This document shows positions 1 to 11,889 of a DNA stretch of 64,000 bases, piece after piece. A program made the position numbers and the translations under genes. The DNA is from Euwallacea fornicatus (Eukaryota; Arthropoda; Insecta; Coleoptera; Curculionidae): positions 3,906,001 to 3,970,000 of the forward strand of contig NC_089549.1 in assembly GCF_040115645.1 (NCBI RefSeq). Direction: 5' to 3'. Position 1 is the first letter of the stretch, and each line of letters begins with the position of its first letter. A model generated the notes under the pieces. That model did not search any database. It saw only the letters and a list, made by a program, of their open reading frames with translations, and had not been told where the DNA came from.

Positions 1-2240
1 TCAAAAAACGAACGTTCATTAAATATCGAGTATCTACATAGATAAATAAATCCTGTCGAATCTCACTCACGGTACTATTCGAGATATGCCAAAGAAAATT
101 GCACTTAATTATGATTTTTATTGATGTTTAGGAGTGTTAGTAAACCCATGTAGTTAGCTGAGAATTAACTGCTTTCAGTACCAAGTATCTTATGCAAAAC
201 AATATTAACGTCACCATAAATAATACATTGTTTAAATAGCATCTTTCACCTATTGTAATTTACTGCCTCCAACTTATGCATTTCTGCTCATTGTTCTGAT
301 TATGCCTTTGAAGCAAAGTAATCACGATTTGCGCTTTTAAAGGAAAATACGAAGAATATTACCTGTGAAACATACAATATTCACAGAAGCTTATCCGTAC
401 TGCTCAAGGCACAAAATACATCATTAACCTGTCCAGATATAAATTTATAGTTAGTACCCAATCCACGAATAGTTTTTCATCGTAAATGGTTGCATTGCGA
501 TGTTAGGTACATTGCCTATAATAAGGATCACCTCTGACCTGGTATTTACTGATCTGAGACTTGCAACGTATAAATAAATTGCCGGAAAATGAAGAAATGA
601 GATATACATGCAGCTAAAATAAAAGATGGATGTAGTGAAATCTGCATAGATCAGTTAGGGATTAATGTCCGCCGGAGTGCACGATTTGAGTGCTTGTTGC
701 CAATTAAATCATTGGGAAATTTGCATATCAACGCAAGTAGTTGTTAGGCTCTAAACAATGAGGGGCTTAATTAATCTAGCATGCATTAACCTTAGAAAAG
801 CCAAAGGAAGAATTTCATGAACCTTAGCTCTAATATCAATATTAATTCCAGCATTAAAAGAATTATTTATTGACATGTATATCGTGTCCTATAACGCAAA
901 GTTAGGCACGACCGAGGCATTATCTCGTAATTATTGTAATTCCCGAGGCATCGCATAAATCCCGCTCTTGCAGATTGTGACAGAAAATTAATGCAGGATA
1001 GTTTATGTCGTGTTCTGGAAGAAAAAAGTGCGCGTTCTCTGAATTAATTACCTTTAATGTTGAATGTATCTCTTACACGGGTAAACATGCCGAAGTGGCT
1101 GGTCTAAAAAGGCCTTTCATGTCGCTTTTAGCATCTGAAATAAAATACGCAAATAAGTGCGACGAAAAAGCGCTCCGAACACGGTTTCCGAGTTAAGGGA
1201 ATTAGCAATTAGGCTTGAAGGAAGAACTACGATGGTGAGTCCCGAGAGATCTAATTGTCACGTAGATCATGATTATTCCTGGGTAGTGACTAAGAAACGC
1301 CTATTAAACTAGATCTTGGCAAAAGAGGTAGAAGTTTATCATATCATTATATCTTGCTTAAGTCAAAGGAGCACGTACGGTAACCAATGCGGATTAGACA
1401 CAGATATTTTAGCAATTACAGTGGTGATACTACCGATAGGTCGCATGTAATAATTTAGTTGTTGCCTCGAGGAATTTAATTGATTTGATAGTTTTACATT
1501 AAAATGCGAATTAAAATACAGCCATTATCGTTATTACAACACGCCAATAAGGTGTTAAGGATTATGTGTGATAATCCAGTTTAATCCCCTATTATTTATC
1601 TACGAACAAATAACGATGCATATTTACTAGCAATAATTGAGTGTGAAAAAGTCTCGCCACAGCTTTTGACCTTGGTGTTGCAGTAAAACCTCTTCATTCA
1701 TCCTAAAAACCATAAAACTCTTTATAACAGCGATTACTCTTTGAGATCATTGCCATTATCGTACCATCTGACTGCCGGTAATTAAAACTGGGATAGTCTC
1801 CTAAGCTATGTGTCTCGTCTGCATATTCACTATTTCGACGTTTTATGTCTCGTTTTATGATTTTGTATGGATTAAACCTTGTGAGTTGCGACATTTATAG
1901 CACCGTTCTAACCAAGAAAAATGTCCACGGATCCGACCAGTATCATAATTCTCCTCAGCTTCGTGTCGGTTCATAGTTCACACGAGTACCCGGTGTAGTA
2001 CCCGCGAGAACCAGTGCTCTCTGTTTAGGTACGTACGTTGCTTTCTTAATTTACACTGAAGTCACGACTGTAACTCGATTTTATGTCGAAAAAATGCGCA
2101 AAATAGCCGATTGTGTGTTCTTATTTGTGTAGTGAGGAAGAGATTACCCAAGAAAATAAGACCGGTGGTTATCGGTTTATTTGTGGGAATTGTTGGGTAA
2201 CTTTCGAGTTTTAGAGATATTTCGGCCCGATTTTAAAATA
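1..2240. other. Non-coding AT-rich stretch
   Basis: No gene or element is supported here. Open frames are short and have no recognisable protein features. The part at about 890-1200 is somewhat GC-richer than its surroundings, but I see no splice-flanked exon or RNA fold in it. Confidence 0.5.
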
Positions 2241-2830
2241 TACAGGGTGTTTCAGAACTATGGGACTGTACTTCGAGGGATTGTTTAGCGCGACAATAAA
2301 GGACATATGAGTGTAAGGTCCCGTATCCACAAATGTATCCCTAAGACGCAACGGTCTTATAGAGCTTTAGGCAGTTATGTTCAACAATATGTTTTGTCGA
2401 GTACATTTCATTTTAATTTATTTGTACAAAATAATGCCACTGAAATCGTTGTGCTTGAACTGTGACGCACCTGCTAACTACTTTGTGCGAAAAGTGTATC
2501 TTAGTCAGGACTGATAACAGAAATTCTTGGTCGTTGGTTCCGTGGCCTCCTAGATCACCCGATCTAGCACCTTTAGATTTGTTTCTGTGGGGATATGTAA
2601 AGTCTCCGATTTATGAAACGCCAGAGGAAAGAGAGCAAGGCCTGATTGTACAAATCACTGTGGTATTTGAAGTCGTTCAGAACGATTATACAATTTTAAG
2701 CCAAGTCCACAGAAACCATGTGCGTTATTTAAACAGGTGCAATGAAGTTCAAGCATGACACTTTGAATAATTACTGTAGTGCTATTTTCTACAAATACAC
2801 TGCGCGACATAGAAAAGAGAACACCCTGTA
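2241..2830 (+). mobile_element. TA-CAGGGTGTT-ended DNA element with transposase tail
   Basis: The unit begins TACAGGGTGTT at 2241-2251 and ends with the exact reverse complement AACACCCTGTA at 2820-2830. This is the layout of a Tc1/mariner-superfamily element using TA target sites. At 590 bp it is too short to be autonomous and holds only the C-terminal part of a transposase. A shorter copy in reverse orientation lies at 4183-4395, on the other side of a Tc1-like element. Confidence 0.75.
2462..2758 (+). pseudogene. Transposase C-terminal fragment (Tc1/mariner superfamily, DDD type)
   Basis: About 98 codons stay open. Residues 29-47 read PWPPRSPDLAPLDLFLWGY, the third catalytic motif of insect Tc1/mariner-superfamily transposases. 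The Asp of PLD is the expected third acidic residue. It is followed by a KSPIYETPEE stretch and a helical tail typical of the family's C-terminus. The HTH domains and the first two catalytic Asp motifs are absent, so it cannot be active. There is no convincing ATG; it is a relic inside the TIR-bounded unit. The same motif class occurs, broken, in the element at 13.2-14.8 kb, so the two may belong to one larger family. Confidence 0.8.
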
Positions 2831-4179
2831 AAAATGGTTTTATTTAAATTACTTTTGGTATGCAAGTTTCTTACGCTAAAATTAATTCAAAATTAAACAA
2901 ATTAAATTTTTTTAAACAAAAAAAAATTAATAATTTGTCAGTCCTCTGCAGTGTCTTATACATTTCTGTACACGTCTAGACACGGATCTAATGAGATGAT
3001 TGATGCCCTCTTGGGGAATCTAATTCCAGGCTAACCGGACAGCATGATAAGGCGTCGTTCGTGTTTGTGGGGGATGAGGTAAATTATGCGGCCTTCTATC
3101 TATAATATCCCTTACATTTTCAATCGATGAGAGTTCTGGAGTTGGAGGTGGCCAAAGTAGCAAATGTATTGCCTTTGGTTGAAAGAAGACCATAGTTACT
3201 CTAGCCACATGTGGTTGTATATAGTCTTGCCGGAAAATCAGATTAACAAAAGTTTCTAGATGAGGCACGAGATAAGGTTTCAAGACTTGTTAAATGTATC
3301 ATTAGGCTGTCATATTGTCTCTAACGAAAAGTAAAGGTGACCTGCTACCATATGCAATAGCATCCCCAACTATTACCCCAACAGCCTGATGGACATGCCT
3401 CTATATTGTAAACCAAGGATCCCGTATTTTATTCCGTTTTTTTATTACCCTTTCCCGACCATCACGCATACCCAAACAAAATCTGGATTCTTTACTGTAC
3501 ACGATATTATCTCATTCCAAATTCCAATGTATCCGTTCTCTGCACCACTGTAGTCGACGTTGACGATGATTTAAGGTAAGTGTTAACACAAGACGGGGAC
3601 AATAAGAAATCAGTCCACAACTTCTAATCCTGCGATAAATACTTCAAATCTCAATACGCTTTCAATGCTCAGCAAATCACTGATCCGCCAGTGTCCTCGA
3701 CGAGACGAATCCATCTCCTAAAGCCATAATTCGAAAGCGGAGATGTTCGCGTTCTGTAGTTCTTCGGAATCATCCAGCACCCCTCCTTCTGCTTGTTTGC
3801 TCTTCTTGGAATCATGTCTGACAACACCTTACTATAATGTTTATACTATTTTTCAATCTAGTGGCGATTTCCCTAAATGTCCGACAAGTCTCTCATAGAT
3901 CCATAAGTTTGACGTCTCTTAAACTTGCTAATTTGATACAAGCTTCCCTGCATTCTACGTCTAGGTATATTTGATCAATCTAAAAGCACACTACATATCA
4001 ATAAATGATATTTTGCAGTCATATTGTTGATATTTTATTGCAATTTTTATAGTTAAAAAAAAACTTAAATTCTTGATAACTTATAAATACATTAACAAAT
4101 ATCACTGAAAATTTAATCATTTTTCTGTGCTCCTATACACAAACATGCCCACCAAAAATTATTTAAATAAAAACATTTT
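2831..4179 (-). mobile_element. Tc1-like DNA transposon, decayed, with about 40-bp TIRs
   Basis: Positions 2831-2870 and 4140-4179 are imperfect inverted repeats; both contain TTATTTAAAT-like cores and ACCAAAA. Between them lies a minus-strand Tc1-like transposase pseudogene filling most of the 1.35-kb unit, a usual Tc1 length. The left TIR directly abuts the end of the short element at 2830, and the right TIR directly abuts the inverted copy starting at 4183. Confidence 0.7.
2927..3960 (-). pseudogene. Tc1-like (DD34E) transposase pseudogene, nearly full length
   Basis: Read leftwards with several in-frame stops and frame changes. N-terminal part near 3900-3780: an HTH-like FREIATRLKNS stretch, then a TSRRRGAG linker. 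Middle: RRLQWCRERIHWNLE near 3540, then SKESRFCLGMRDGRERV, where the first catalytic Asp (normally SDES) reads Lys. Next come IRDPWFTIQRHVHQAVGVIVG and FRQDYIQPHVARVTM with the second Asp kept, then LLLWPPPTPELSSIEN with the third acidic Glu kept. A TAG interrupts just after AWN. The tail HLIRSVSRRVQKCIRHCRG and a natural TAA at 2927-2929 close it. The Asp-to-Lys change and stops rule out activity. Confident as to family. Confidence 0.88.
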
Positions 4180-4182
4180 TTT

Positions 4183-4395
4183 GGGGTCTTCTCGTTTCTA
4201 TATCACGCAGTATAAATTGAAGTGAAATGAACTAAAACACGATGAAAAAAAATTGCATATAAACGTCTTAAAGCATCATAGGGCCTTAGGGAGATATTTC
4301 CAGATACGGATTCTTATACTCAGATGTCTTCTATTGTTACACTTGAAGACTCCATAGAAATTTGATCTCATAGTTCTAAAACGCCATGTAATCTA
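4183..4395 (-). mobile_element. Internally deleted inverted copy of the 2241-2830 element
   Basis: The reverse complement of this stretch aligns over most of its length with the two ends of the 2241-2830 element. One part, with TTTTAGAACTATGAG, matches the left end (TTTCAGAACTATGGG) and continues through shared blocks such as CATCTGAGT/CATATGAGT and ATCCCTAAG/CTCCCTAAG. The other part, ATATAGAAACGAGAAGACCCC, matches the right end. The transposase fragment, some 350 bp, is missing. Confidence 0.65.
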
Positions 4396-4478
4396 AAAAA
4401 TGCCTTGTTCGTCTCGAAAGTGTCCGGAAAATACAAAGCTCAAATGTAATTATTTTATAAATACTGTCATTACTTGAA

Positions 4479-5465
4479 TTAGGAAATTACAACAAATAAT
4501 CTATCTCCTTTACATGTACAGCCTCCATTTAACTCCAAACGCTTATCTAAACATGCAGGTAGACCTATAACTAAATCACCGTCATAACGTTCGGTAATGG
4601 TCATACTGGACTGTAAAACTGACCGAATAAAATCTTCATTATTTCGTGACGCTGCTCGTTCAATTTCATTCTTCGTTAATGCGCATATGTTGTCAATGCG
4701 ACTGAGATCTGGTAAAGCCGCCGGCCATGGCGTTGTTGTCAATTGATGTTCTTGCATCCGAATTTGAGTATAGGCAGAAGTATGGTATCTTCCTGAAGCG
4801 CCACGCCTCTAGATATAAACCGTAACCCATTTCAAGAAGAAATCCATTTAGAATGTAATTAAATTGTGCATTACCAACGGTGCTATCAACTATACAGAGA
4901 AGTGTAGCACCACAACGAGGTATTGCTCCCCAAACTATTATTTTAGTGAGAAATTTGAACGGTAAAACTTTCTCTTGTTAGGATTTTTGGATAATTTGCA
5001 GCAAACTGGAAACTACTTTTTTCAAATATAGAAACATTATTAAAATTATCTGCCCGAGAAGGTTGGTGAAAATCTATTATTCGTTGTCTTTGTAGAGGTG
5101 TAATTACAGGGATTTTTTTTGTTTCCTTGATATGTAGTCTTGTCTCTTCAGTGGCATGAGCATAGTTTCTGGACTCATTTCTTTCTTCGTTGATTTCTAA
5201 ACTGGTTGGAGAATTATCGAAACCCTAGCCACAGATTCTGCCATCCTAAGGCCATTAAAACGTCTAAATTGTTTCCGTTAATCCAACGCGGTCTTTCTGA
5301 AACTGGTCAATGTTTCATTTCTGTCCTATTTTTATCCTTTTTATGTCTCACATAGAGCACTTTGTCCAAGTTCAGGCAATTGTACTGATTTTCTAACGTT
5401 TCAAAAACTCCTTCTGTGCAAATACCCCACCTCTTTTCTTCTTTCTACTTGCGACATTATTTCAC
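4479..5465 (-). pseudogene. Decayed Tc1-like transposase pseudogene
   Basis: Fragments in family order on the minus strand, broken by stops and frameshifts. Near 5465 a possible start reads MSQVERRKEVGY. Near 5310 is a DRNETLTSFRKTALD block. Near 5110-4990 PVITPLQRQRIIDFHQPSRA corresponds to the region before the first catalytic motif. Near 4940 VWGAIPRCGATLLCIVD is the usual VWGA strand. At 4757-4700 MQEHQLTTTPWPAALPDLSR is the end of the catalytic core: the WPA-x-x-PDL motif is kept, but the acidic residue normally following NPI reads Asp within RIDN. The second catalytic Asp motif is not clear. More decayed than the neighbouring Tc1-like copy and apparently a different family. No TIRs found. 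Confidence 0.65.
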
Positions 5466-5704
5466 AAATATTAAGCCTGTTTATAATCAACAGTATTTGT
5501 TAAATTGTGTTGTCATGCGATTTTGACAATACCCAGTTTTTTGACATTGTTGTCAAAAAAATTGTTTAGTACTAAGCACAACCTATTTGATGTATAACGT
5601 CTGACATAAAATAATGCAACAAAGAAATATGTCAAAATTAGGAAAAATATGAAATTCAGCATTCTGTCTAGACAGACTATATTTAACCACGTTTTTAGCG
5701 AAGC

Positions 5705-6420
5705 GAATATGGGAGAGACGACAATGGGCTGAGATCTCTGAAGAACCGAAAAAGTATATGACTTTCCTTAAAGAAAATCAACAAATTCTGTAGATCTCAT
5801 TTTCAAACTAAAAATCGAAGAACACTAAAATTTTGGCCTAATTGCCGGCAAATTTGGGCTGATTTGTGCATGTCGGTAGTGGCTTCAACCTTTAGTTCAT
5901 GGAATCATCGATGGGACCAAGTATCAATCTTCACAACAAATCACGTTGCTGGTGCCTGCGGCTTGCGAAAATCGGTACACGACACATCTAATTACACTTT
6001 AAGTAGCTTAACTGACTCTTGCAAAATATTTAAATGAGGATCATATTAATCTTGAACTGAAAATTAATGGCGTACAGATGATGTTGCCTTAATGGTTGTA
6101 GAATTTAATGCTATGCCCGTGGGTGAATTCATTAGCGAACGAATGCACCTTTTTCTCACTGTAAACCGCCAAAGGGGTCAAGAATTCTTGGTCCACATTT
6201 TTGCATATTTCGAGTCAAAATTTGCTGATCATCCTGTTGGTATGTCGCCCTAAGCGAGGAAATATCTAGCTGAAAGAAGGAAGATGCTGCTTCATTCAGA
6301 TTTGAGCCAGGAAACGTCCAACTGGTACTCATTTTTATGAAACAAGGACCTTATGTTAGCATTAATTATGCAAATTAATTCAAGCACTACGTAGAGTCGA
6401 ATATTAAAGTGTTACAAAAT
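5705..6420 (+). other. Unrecognised decayed coding-like stretch
   Basis: Short open blocks look protein-like: ERRQWAEISEEPKKYMTFLK near 5713-5775, and a roughly 55-codon block around 6080-6250 containing FISERMHLFLTVNRQR. They are separated by stops and frame changes. The first resembles the last helix of an HMG-type box, but this is too short to name. It may be a retrocopy or an exon relic. I do not recognise a family. Confidence 0.2.
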
Positions 6421-8020
6421 TTCCAACACCACAAGACTTTCGTGGGCCCACGCAGAGTGAGATGTTACTAAACTTGCTTAAAATTTGTAATTATTATTAT
6501 AATGGTGTACTATTGTAATTATATTTTACATAATAGTGGAGTGTTTACTTTTGAATGTTTGCATTTAGTTAGACAATGAGAATGCCTGGAGAACTCGTTC
6601 TGGTAAATACCTCTGAATTAGTTTGCTTCTAGTTATCTGCTGAAGAGGCCTGACAATTAAATTTTAAGTAACAATATGCGAGCTTTACTGCTTTTGTTGT
6701 GAAATAAACACTAAAGTTGCACGTCTCACCTTCTCATTTAGCCGTTAAGTATTATTCCTTAATTAATAAATTTATTGTGGCCGTATTTCATCGCTTAGTC
6801 AGAATAGTTTTAAACATCCAAATTTATGCTGCTGGGCACACCCATCTTACTTATTAATATTCATGCCTGCCATAACAATATTTCTTGAAAAGAAAACATT
6901 TACCAACTCGTGTCGAGTAAACGTAAACTATCATGAAAAACCTCAAAGGGTTTTTTAATCGAGATATTCATCTAAAATAATTATGGTGAAAATACGATAA
7001 TTGTTGATGACGTTATCTTGGCGTTGAATTTTTTGTATATTATTTTATTAGTTATTGTTTATTTCCATAAAGTCTTTTTATTTCCAGCTACAATGGAAAT
7101 TGCGACACCTATAAACTCCAATTTGGTATGCTGCGATGCATTTAATAGGCAACCATGAAACTCTACTAATTCATAGGAGTGGTTTCACATGAGGTAATCA
7201 GGAAAAAATAATAATTATAGTAAATTTAAATCAGCTTTAAGGGAAATATATTCGACCTAGTTAATTTTAAAAAAATATAAAATATTGGCAAATTATATGA
7301 TATTGAAATGTGTCTGTGAGTCAGCGATTAGCATACATTATAAGGGAATTTTAATTCACTTTATCATGTAATTTGCAGATTTATTTACCACATCACAACA
7401 GAAAATATGATATTTTTTTAGCATTAAGTGAAAGTTTCGGTCTTCAATACTGCAAACCAAATGGTGCGCCTTTTATTACGTCAATGCTCAATTAGATCAC
7501 CAGATCAAAAAAATAAAATAAGATTTTTCATTTTTTTTAGGTATTTTATATCAGTCAATATTTTAATCGAGGTCATTTGTATGGGATTCAAACCATCAGA
7601 ATCGGTTAGTGCATTTTACATTGGATTTATGATAATTTAGGAGAAACAACTTTGCATACCCGTTTCAGTAATATTTAGTAATTAAAGATTATCTTTGCGA
7701 ATTATAAGTTGAGAGTTGATAATGTTCTTAAATTGAAATTCAGTTAAAATGTCCTCTTAAGTCGTGGATCGTAACGCGACTTTGCCTTGGAGTATCGTTG
7801 AAATTAATCTAGAATATTTCAGAAAGAACTATCTACCAGATTGGATTTTAATGCAAAATACTGTCTCCTAGATTGATCGAAATTCCAACATTTAGCTTAA
7901 ATATATCTTTTGTATTCTCTGTGCTTTAAATTTGAAGTTTAAATTTCTAAAAATTCTAGACACATAGAAACTTTCATTTTTTGAAATATTTTTTTTATTT
8001 GCAACAAAGATTTACTCTGA
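6421..8020. other. AT-rich stretch without recognisable features
   Basis: Very AT-rich. Short open frames between 7400 and 8000 have low-complexity Phe/Ile/Asn-rich translations, as expected by chance. No TIR ends, transposase motifs or RNA genes seen. Confidence 0.5.
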
Positions 8021-8029
8021 TACAAAGCT

Positions 8030-8345
8030 TCTTCAGACTTCTTGCAAAAATGGAAACTAGACTAGTAGAAACTTGCTCAGCTTCAAACTGTTTTCCTAAA
8101 TTTCTTGGAAATAATATTTCTGCAATTACAATGTTCTGGATATTTGTTTCAAACATCCAAATACCATGCATGTGAATTTTTATTCAGTATCAAAATTTCT
8201 TTTCTCAAAATGGAAATTATCTCTGAATATCTGTTTTGCTTCAAAATTTCTTCTTAATTTACTGAAGATAATAAATGCTTTTGTTAGGAATAACTGTAAC
8301 TACAATTTTCTGCTTATTTCGTTTAAAATATCTGCAAAGGAGGTT
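8030..8345. repeat. Diverged tandem duplication, about 160-bp unit
   Basis: Two neighbouring segments share an ordered series of words: AAAATGGAAA (8047 and 8207), GCTTCAAA, a TTTCTT block, AATAATA/GATAATAA, and ATTACAATGTTCTG/ACTACAATTTTCTG. The offset is about 160 bp. Similarity is moderate and the sequence is AT-rich, so chance contributes. Confidence 0.35.
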
Positions 8346-8512
8346 TGCTATGATATCTTCTGATGAATTTCATGAACTTAGGGAAATATAAGTATATTTT
8401 GGTTCTTAATTTCCAATTTACTAGTTTCCGGTGACATTTACAAAATTAATCAAAACATATTTGTGAAATATTTGAGAAATCCGATATGTCCGTTGAGAAG
8501 CAATTGCATTAT

Positions 8513-9300
8513 GTGGGGTGTCCCATTGGGCATCGCAGACAGACGTTTTGGGAAAACTATGAATGAATGAAACTATGAAAGTTACGAAAATCTAGTGGTT
8601 TATTAAGAGCGTTGGGGCGATCTCATCCACAATATTTTTAATGATATCACCCTTCCGGTTGTATCGGAAGTCGACACTTGTTTGTTTATTTTAAATGGAA
8701 CGCCTTGTATATTATTGCATTTTTGGATCTTACGTTCAATTTTAGTACAAGACGTTCGCTTTCTTAGAATTAAGAGTTTCTAAGGTATATGCAGGTCACT
8801 ATTGATAGTGACAGATACGGATCCCTGTAGAATTGCAAATGTTTAACAAGCGAAAAGGCATTCTGTAATTCTTTTTTATTACAATACTGTAAAATATCCA
8901 TATATTAGTATACTGCCAAGTTTTATCTAATATTTTCTATAGGGTGTATACAAAAATAGAATTAAATGGTACCTCAAAAAACGGTCAAAACTTAAAATTT
9001 TTAAATGAGACCCTATAGTTATTTTCATGTATTATAAAACGACATCGAAAATGTTCACATTTAATTACCTATAGTGAAATTGCATAGTTTTTGGGTTATT
9101 TTGTTTTATAAATTTATGCAGAGATCCAAAAAAGCATTAATATATGGATTGTTTCATTTAAAATAAGCAAACAAGTGTCGTCTTCCGGCACCACCAGAAA
9201 GTGTGACGTCATTGAAAATATTTTAGATGAGGTCGCCCTAAGATTCAACAACTAATTTTTGGAACTTTGCCATTCATTGTTTCCCCACATTTCAAATGTC
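8513..9300. mobile_element. Foldback-like non-autonomous element
   Basis: Two arms are inverted copies: about 8590-8770 and about 9090-9245. Matching words include AAACAAGTGTCG next to CTTCCG, ATTTAAAATAA, and a TGCATTTTTGGATC block against GCTTTTTTTGGATC in the reverse complement. Outer ends read GTGGGGTGTCCC at 8514 and, in reverse complement near 9290, GTGGGGAAAC. The spacer holds another end-like AGGGTGTATACAAA at 8941. The block at 8694-8746 recurs at 63508-63552. No transposase is encoded. Confidence 0.55.
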
Positions 9301-11885
9301 TAATGGCGATACCCGATGGGACACGCTGTATGTTAAAGCAATAGCGGTTCCAAGTGCAATGGATCTTGAAGTGAAGTGCGTAATGAGAAAGTCTGAGATG
9401 ATACTGTTGACTGGAAGATGGAAAGTAGATCACACTACATGGATAAAAATGAGAGGTAGTAAACAATCGGACATGAGGAAAGATGTTCAAACTCGAGTGC
9501 TGGTTCGAAATTGTTATAAACAAAATTAGAGAAATGGACGATTTATAGATAACATTTTATACTTAAATCTCTAAAATAGTTTTTACATTGTTCTGGATAT
9601 GGAATTTGTTACTGTATTGAAATTACAATTGTTTAATAATTAAAAATACCTATTCACGATTACTGTACCTAAACTATTGTACAGTAAAGGAGACAAAAGT
9701 TGATGGGAAAAGAAGGTGGCACGAGAAATAAAACAATCGTCATTTCTGTGGTTCGTTACGGTATGAATGTAAAGGTTCCTTGAACCAAAAGTAACCTAAA
9801 TTTTTTTGAGGCTAAGGGAAGAACCACTAAATTTACTCAACGTGAACTAACTCGACGCTTTCTGATATTTCGAATTATAGATAATATTTCATGAACAAAA
9901 CCGCCGTACGGCTTCATCTCTTCTTCCTCATATTTTTATGTATTCCTTTAACGTTTCTTTAATACATTTTAACCATCCCATGTATCAACATTTAAATCCT
10001 CTCCACCACTTGAAAGACTCCGCATTTATCTCCTATTGCTACACAATGATACGTGCCCCATTTGAACAAACATACAACGGCTCCCTTTCCTCAAGAAGTT
10101 TATTATAGTGGTTTAACGTTGATGGCTTCTTTTGCCATTATAAAGTTAGTACGAATCACGAAACTGTCGGAGCAACCGCTGAACATCCACCGATTTATTG
10201 TTTTTGCGAAGAGAAATTATTTAGAAAATGGGTTCCCACACATCAAGCCATATACGGTTCAAAGCAATTTTAGCTGGTACTTTCGTGAAAATGGTTCCAC
10301 GTAGTACGGTATCATAAAGCAGAAGTCATTTTTGTGCCTCTGAGCTTAGTCCGTTCGTACCAGTGCTAATGGACACACCTCGATACTATTCAACTGTCAA
10401 GATGGACCGTATGAAAATAAAAAAGAAGTTAGAAATGATCGATCCACTAACGAAATCTTTTGCTTTCTATAACACGAAATCCTCATTAAAATAAAAACAT
10501 TACTTCCTATACAGTACACAATTAGACTTTAACAAGGTGCCAACTTTGCTACCTACTTTTGATGCGTGGATGCTGCATTCATGATGAAGAAGTTACATGA
10601 TGCCATTAGAGGATAATGAGTTTGAAAAAACTTGACCTATCGATAAACGGTCGAACTTAATGGTATGCTATTTGGTGAGATTTGGTGGTGATTATGGGGC
10701 CCATTATTGGAATTCTCCATCTAGGCTTGTTTTAACTTTTAGTGGGCTATTACAATTATAGAATGTCTGCGTGTTAACTCATTGGTGCTAAGTTAATTGA
10801 ATTTGGGTTTCAAATTATCACTGAACTTTAAGAGAGACTTTTCTTGCTCTAGCAACGCTAAAGAACACGAATTTTTGAACGTATAGATTATGTAGTTCAT
10901 AGCGCGTTAAATGAAGGTTCATTTTTGAATTATTGCATTTTAAATACAGGGTCTCAGATAGAGTCAATGAAGAAGTAATTAAGAGCTCGTGTAATTAGTA
11001 TTTAAGTACCACAGGTTTTAATTAAAAATTTAATTTGTAGTTTTTACCTAATTCACTCTAATTTCATGGCATCCTTAAGCAATCTTTTACCCATCAAATT
11101 AATCTCGATATGTAACGGGAATTTTGGATGCCTAAATAACTTTTACGCCGTATTGCGTTAAGGTAAGTCACGGGTACAAGAAATTTAGCTTTTTTTAACG
11201 ATATTCATCAACTTCCGAACTGCCAGTAGAAAGGTGTATTTTAAACCAAAATTCTTCAAATTTAACTGAATCCTGTGTCAACACTTTTTTTGATGATCGG
11301 TCTTCGAGATTAATTTTAAGGGCTTTCAAGACAGAGACAACAATATTTTTAATCTTTTCAATCACTGTTTCGTTATCTAACAATTCCAAGCATGATTGAT
11401 TACAAAGATTGAGAAAGAGAGTTTTTACGCAAATCGTCACACCTGTATAATCTTGGCGTCGGTCTGGCAGACCTCAGGCTTCAATAAATTTTATGTGCAA
11501 ATATCATGAGCGAAGTTGTAATATTTTTTTTAGTTTTTGAGATGGAGGGTCACTTTGGTATATTATTATCGCGATTTTAAAAATGCTTCTAAAACAAAGG
11601 ACTGAATTTTCATGTCCCGGACGACAGTTGAGGTACTAAGGTGCAGTATGAGGTCCATATTGGTCAACATGCGCGAAAAACAGCGAATCAAAAGAGATAG
11701 CAATTTTTTGTAATTTTTGAAACTTCCAGTGACGATATCTAGAGAATTCGTGGCCCAATTGCTTAAAGCAGTGACTCAAAGTATTCATCTTGATAAGCTC
11801 TAAAAACCACGCATAAGACAGGTTGTAGCATCGCCATTTTCTGAATAGCGTCTGAGATACTGAGGGATGGTGCTAGAAGTACCTG
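9301..11885. other. Gene-free stretch
   Basis: A 77-codon frame starts at 9296 but partly overlaps the foldback element and shows no family motif. A lone TIR-like TACAGGGTCTCAGAT lies at 10949. An 81-codon minus-strand frame at 11195-11440 is not recognisable. No gene supported. Confidence 0.45.
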
Positions 11886-11889
11886 ATCT

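Noticed and set aside
5705..6250. HMG-box or Maelstrom-like resemblance
   Set aside because: Only one helix-like segment fits; the following blocks do not match the Maelstrom domain pattern, and stops break every frame.
9245..9529. Overlapping open frames on both strands (92 and 77 codons)
   Set aside because: They overlap the right arm of the foldback-like element, show no family motif, and one is the mirror of the other.
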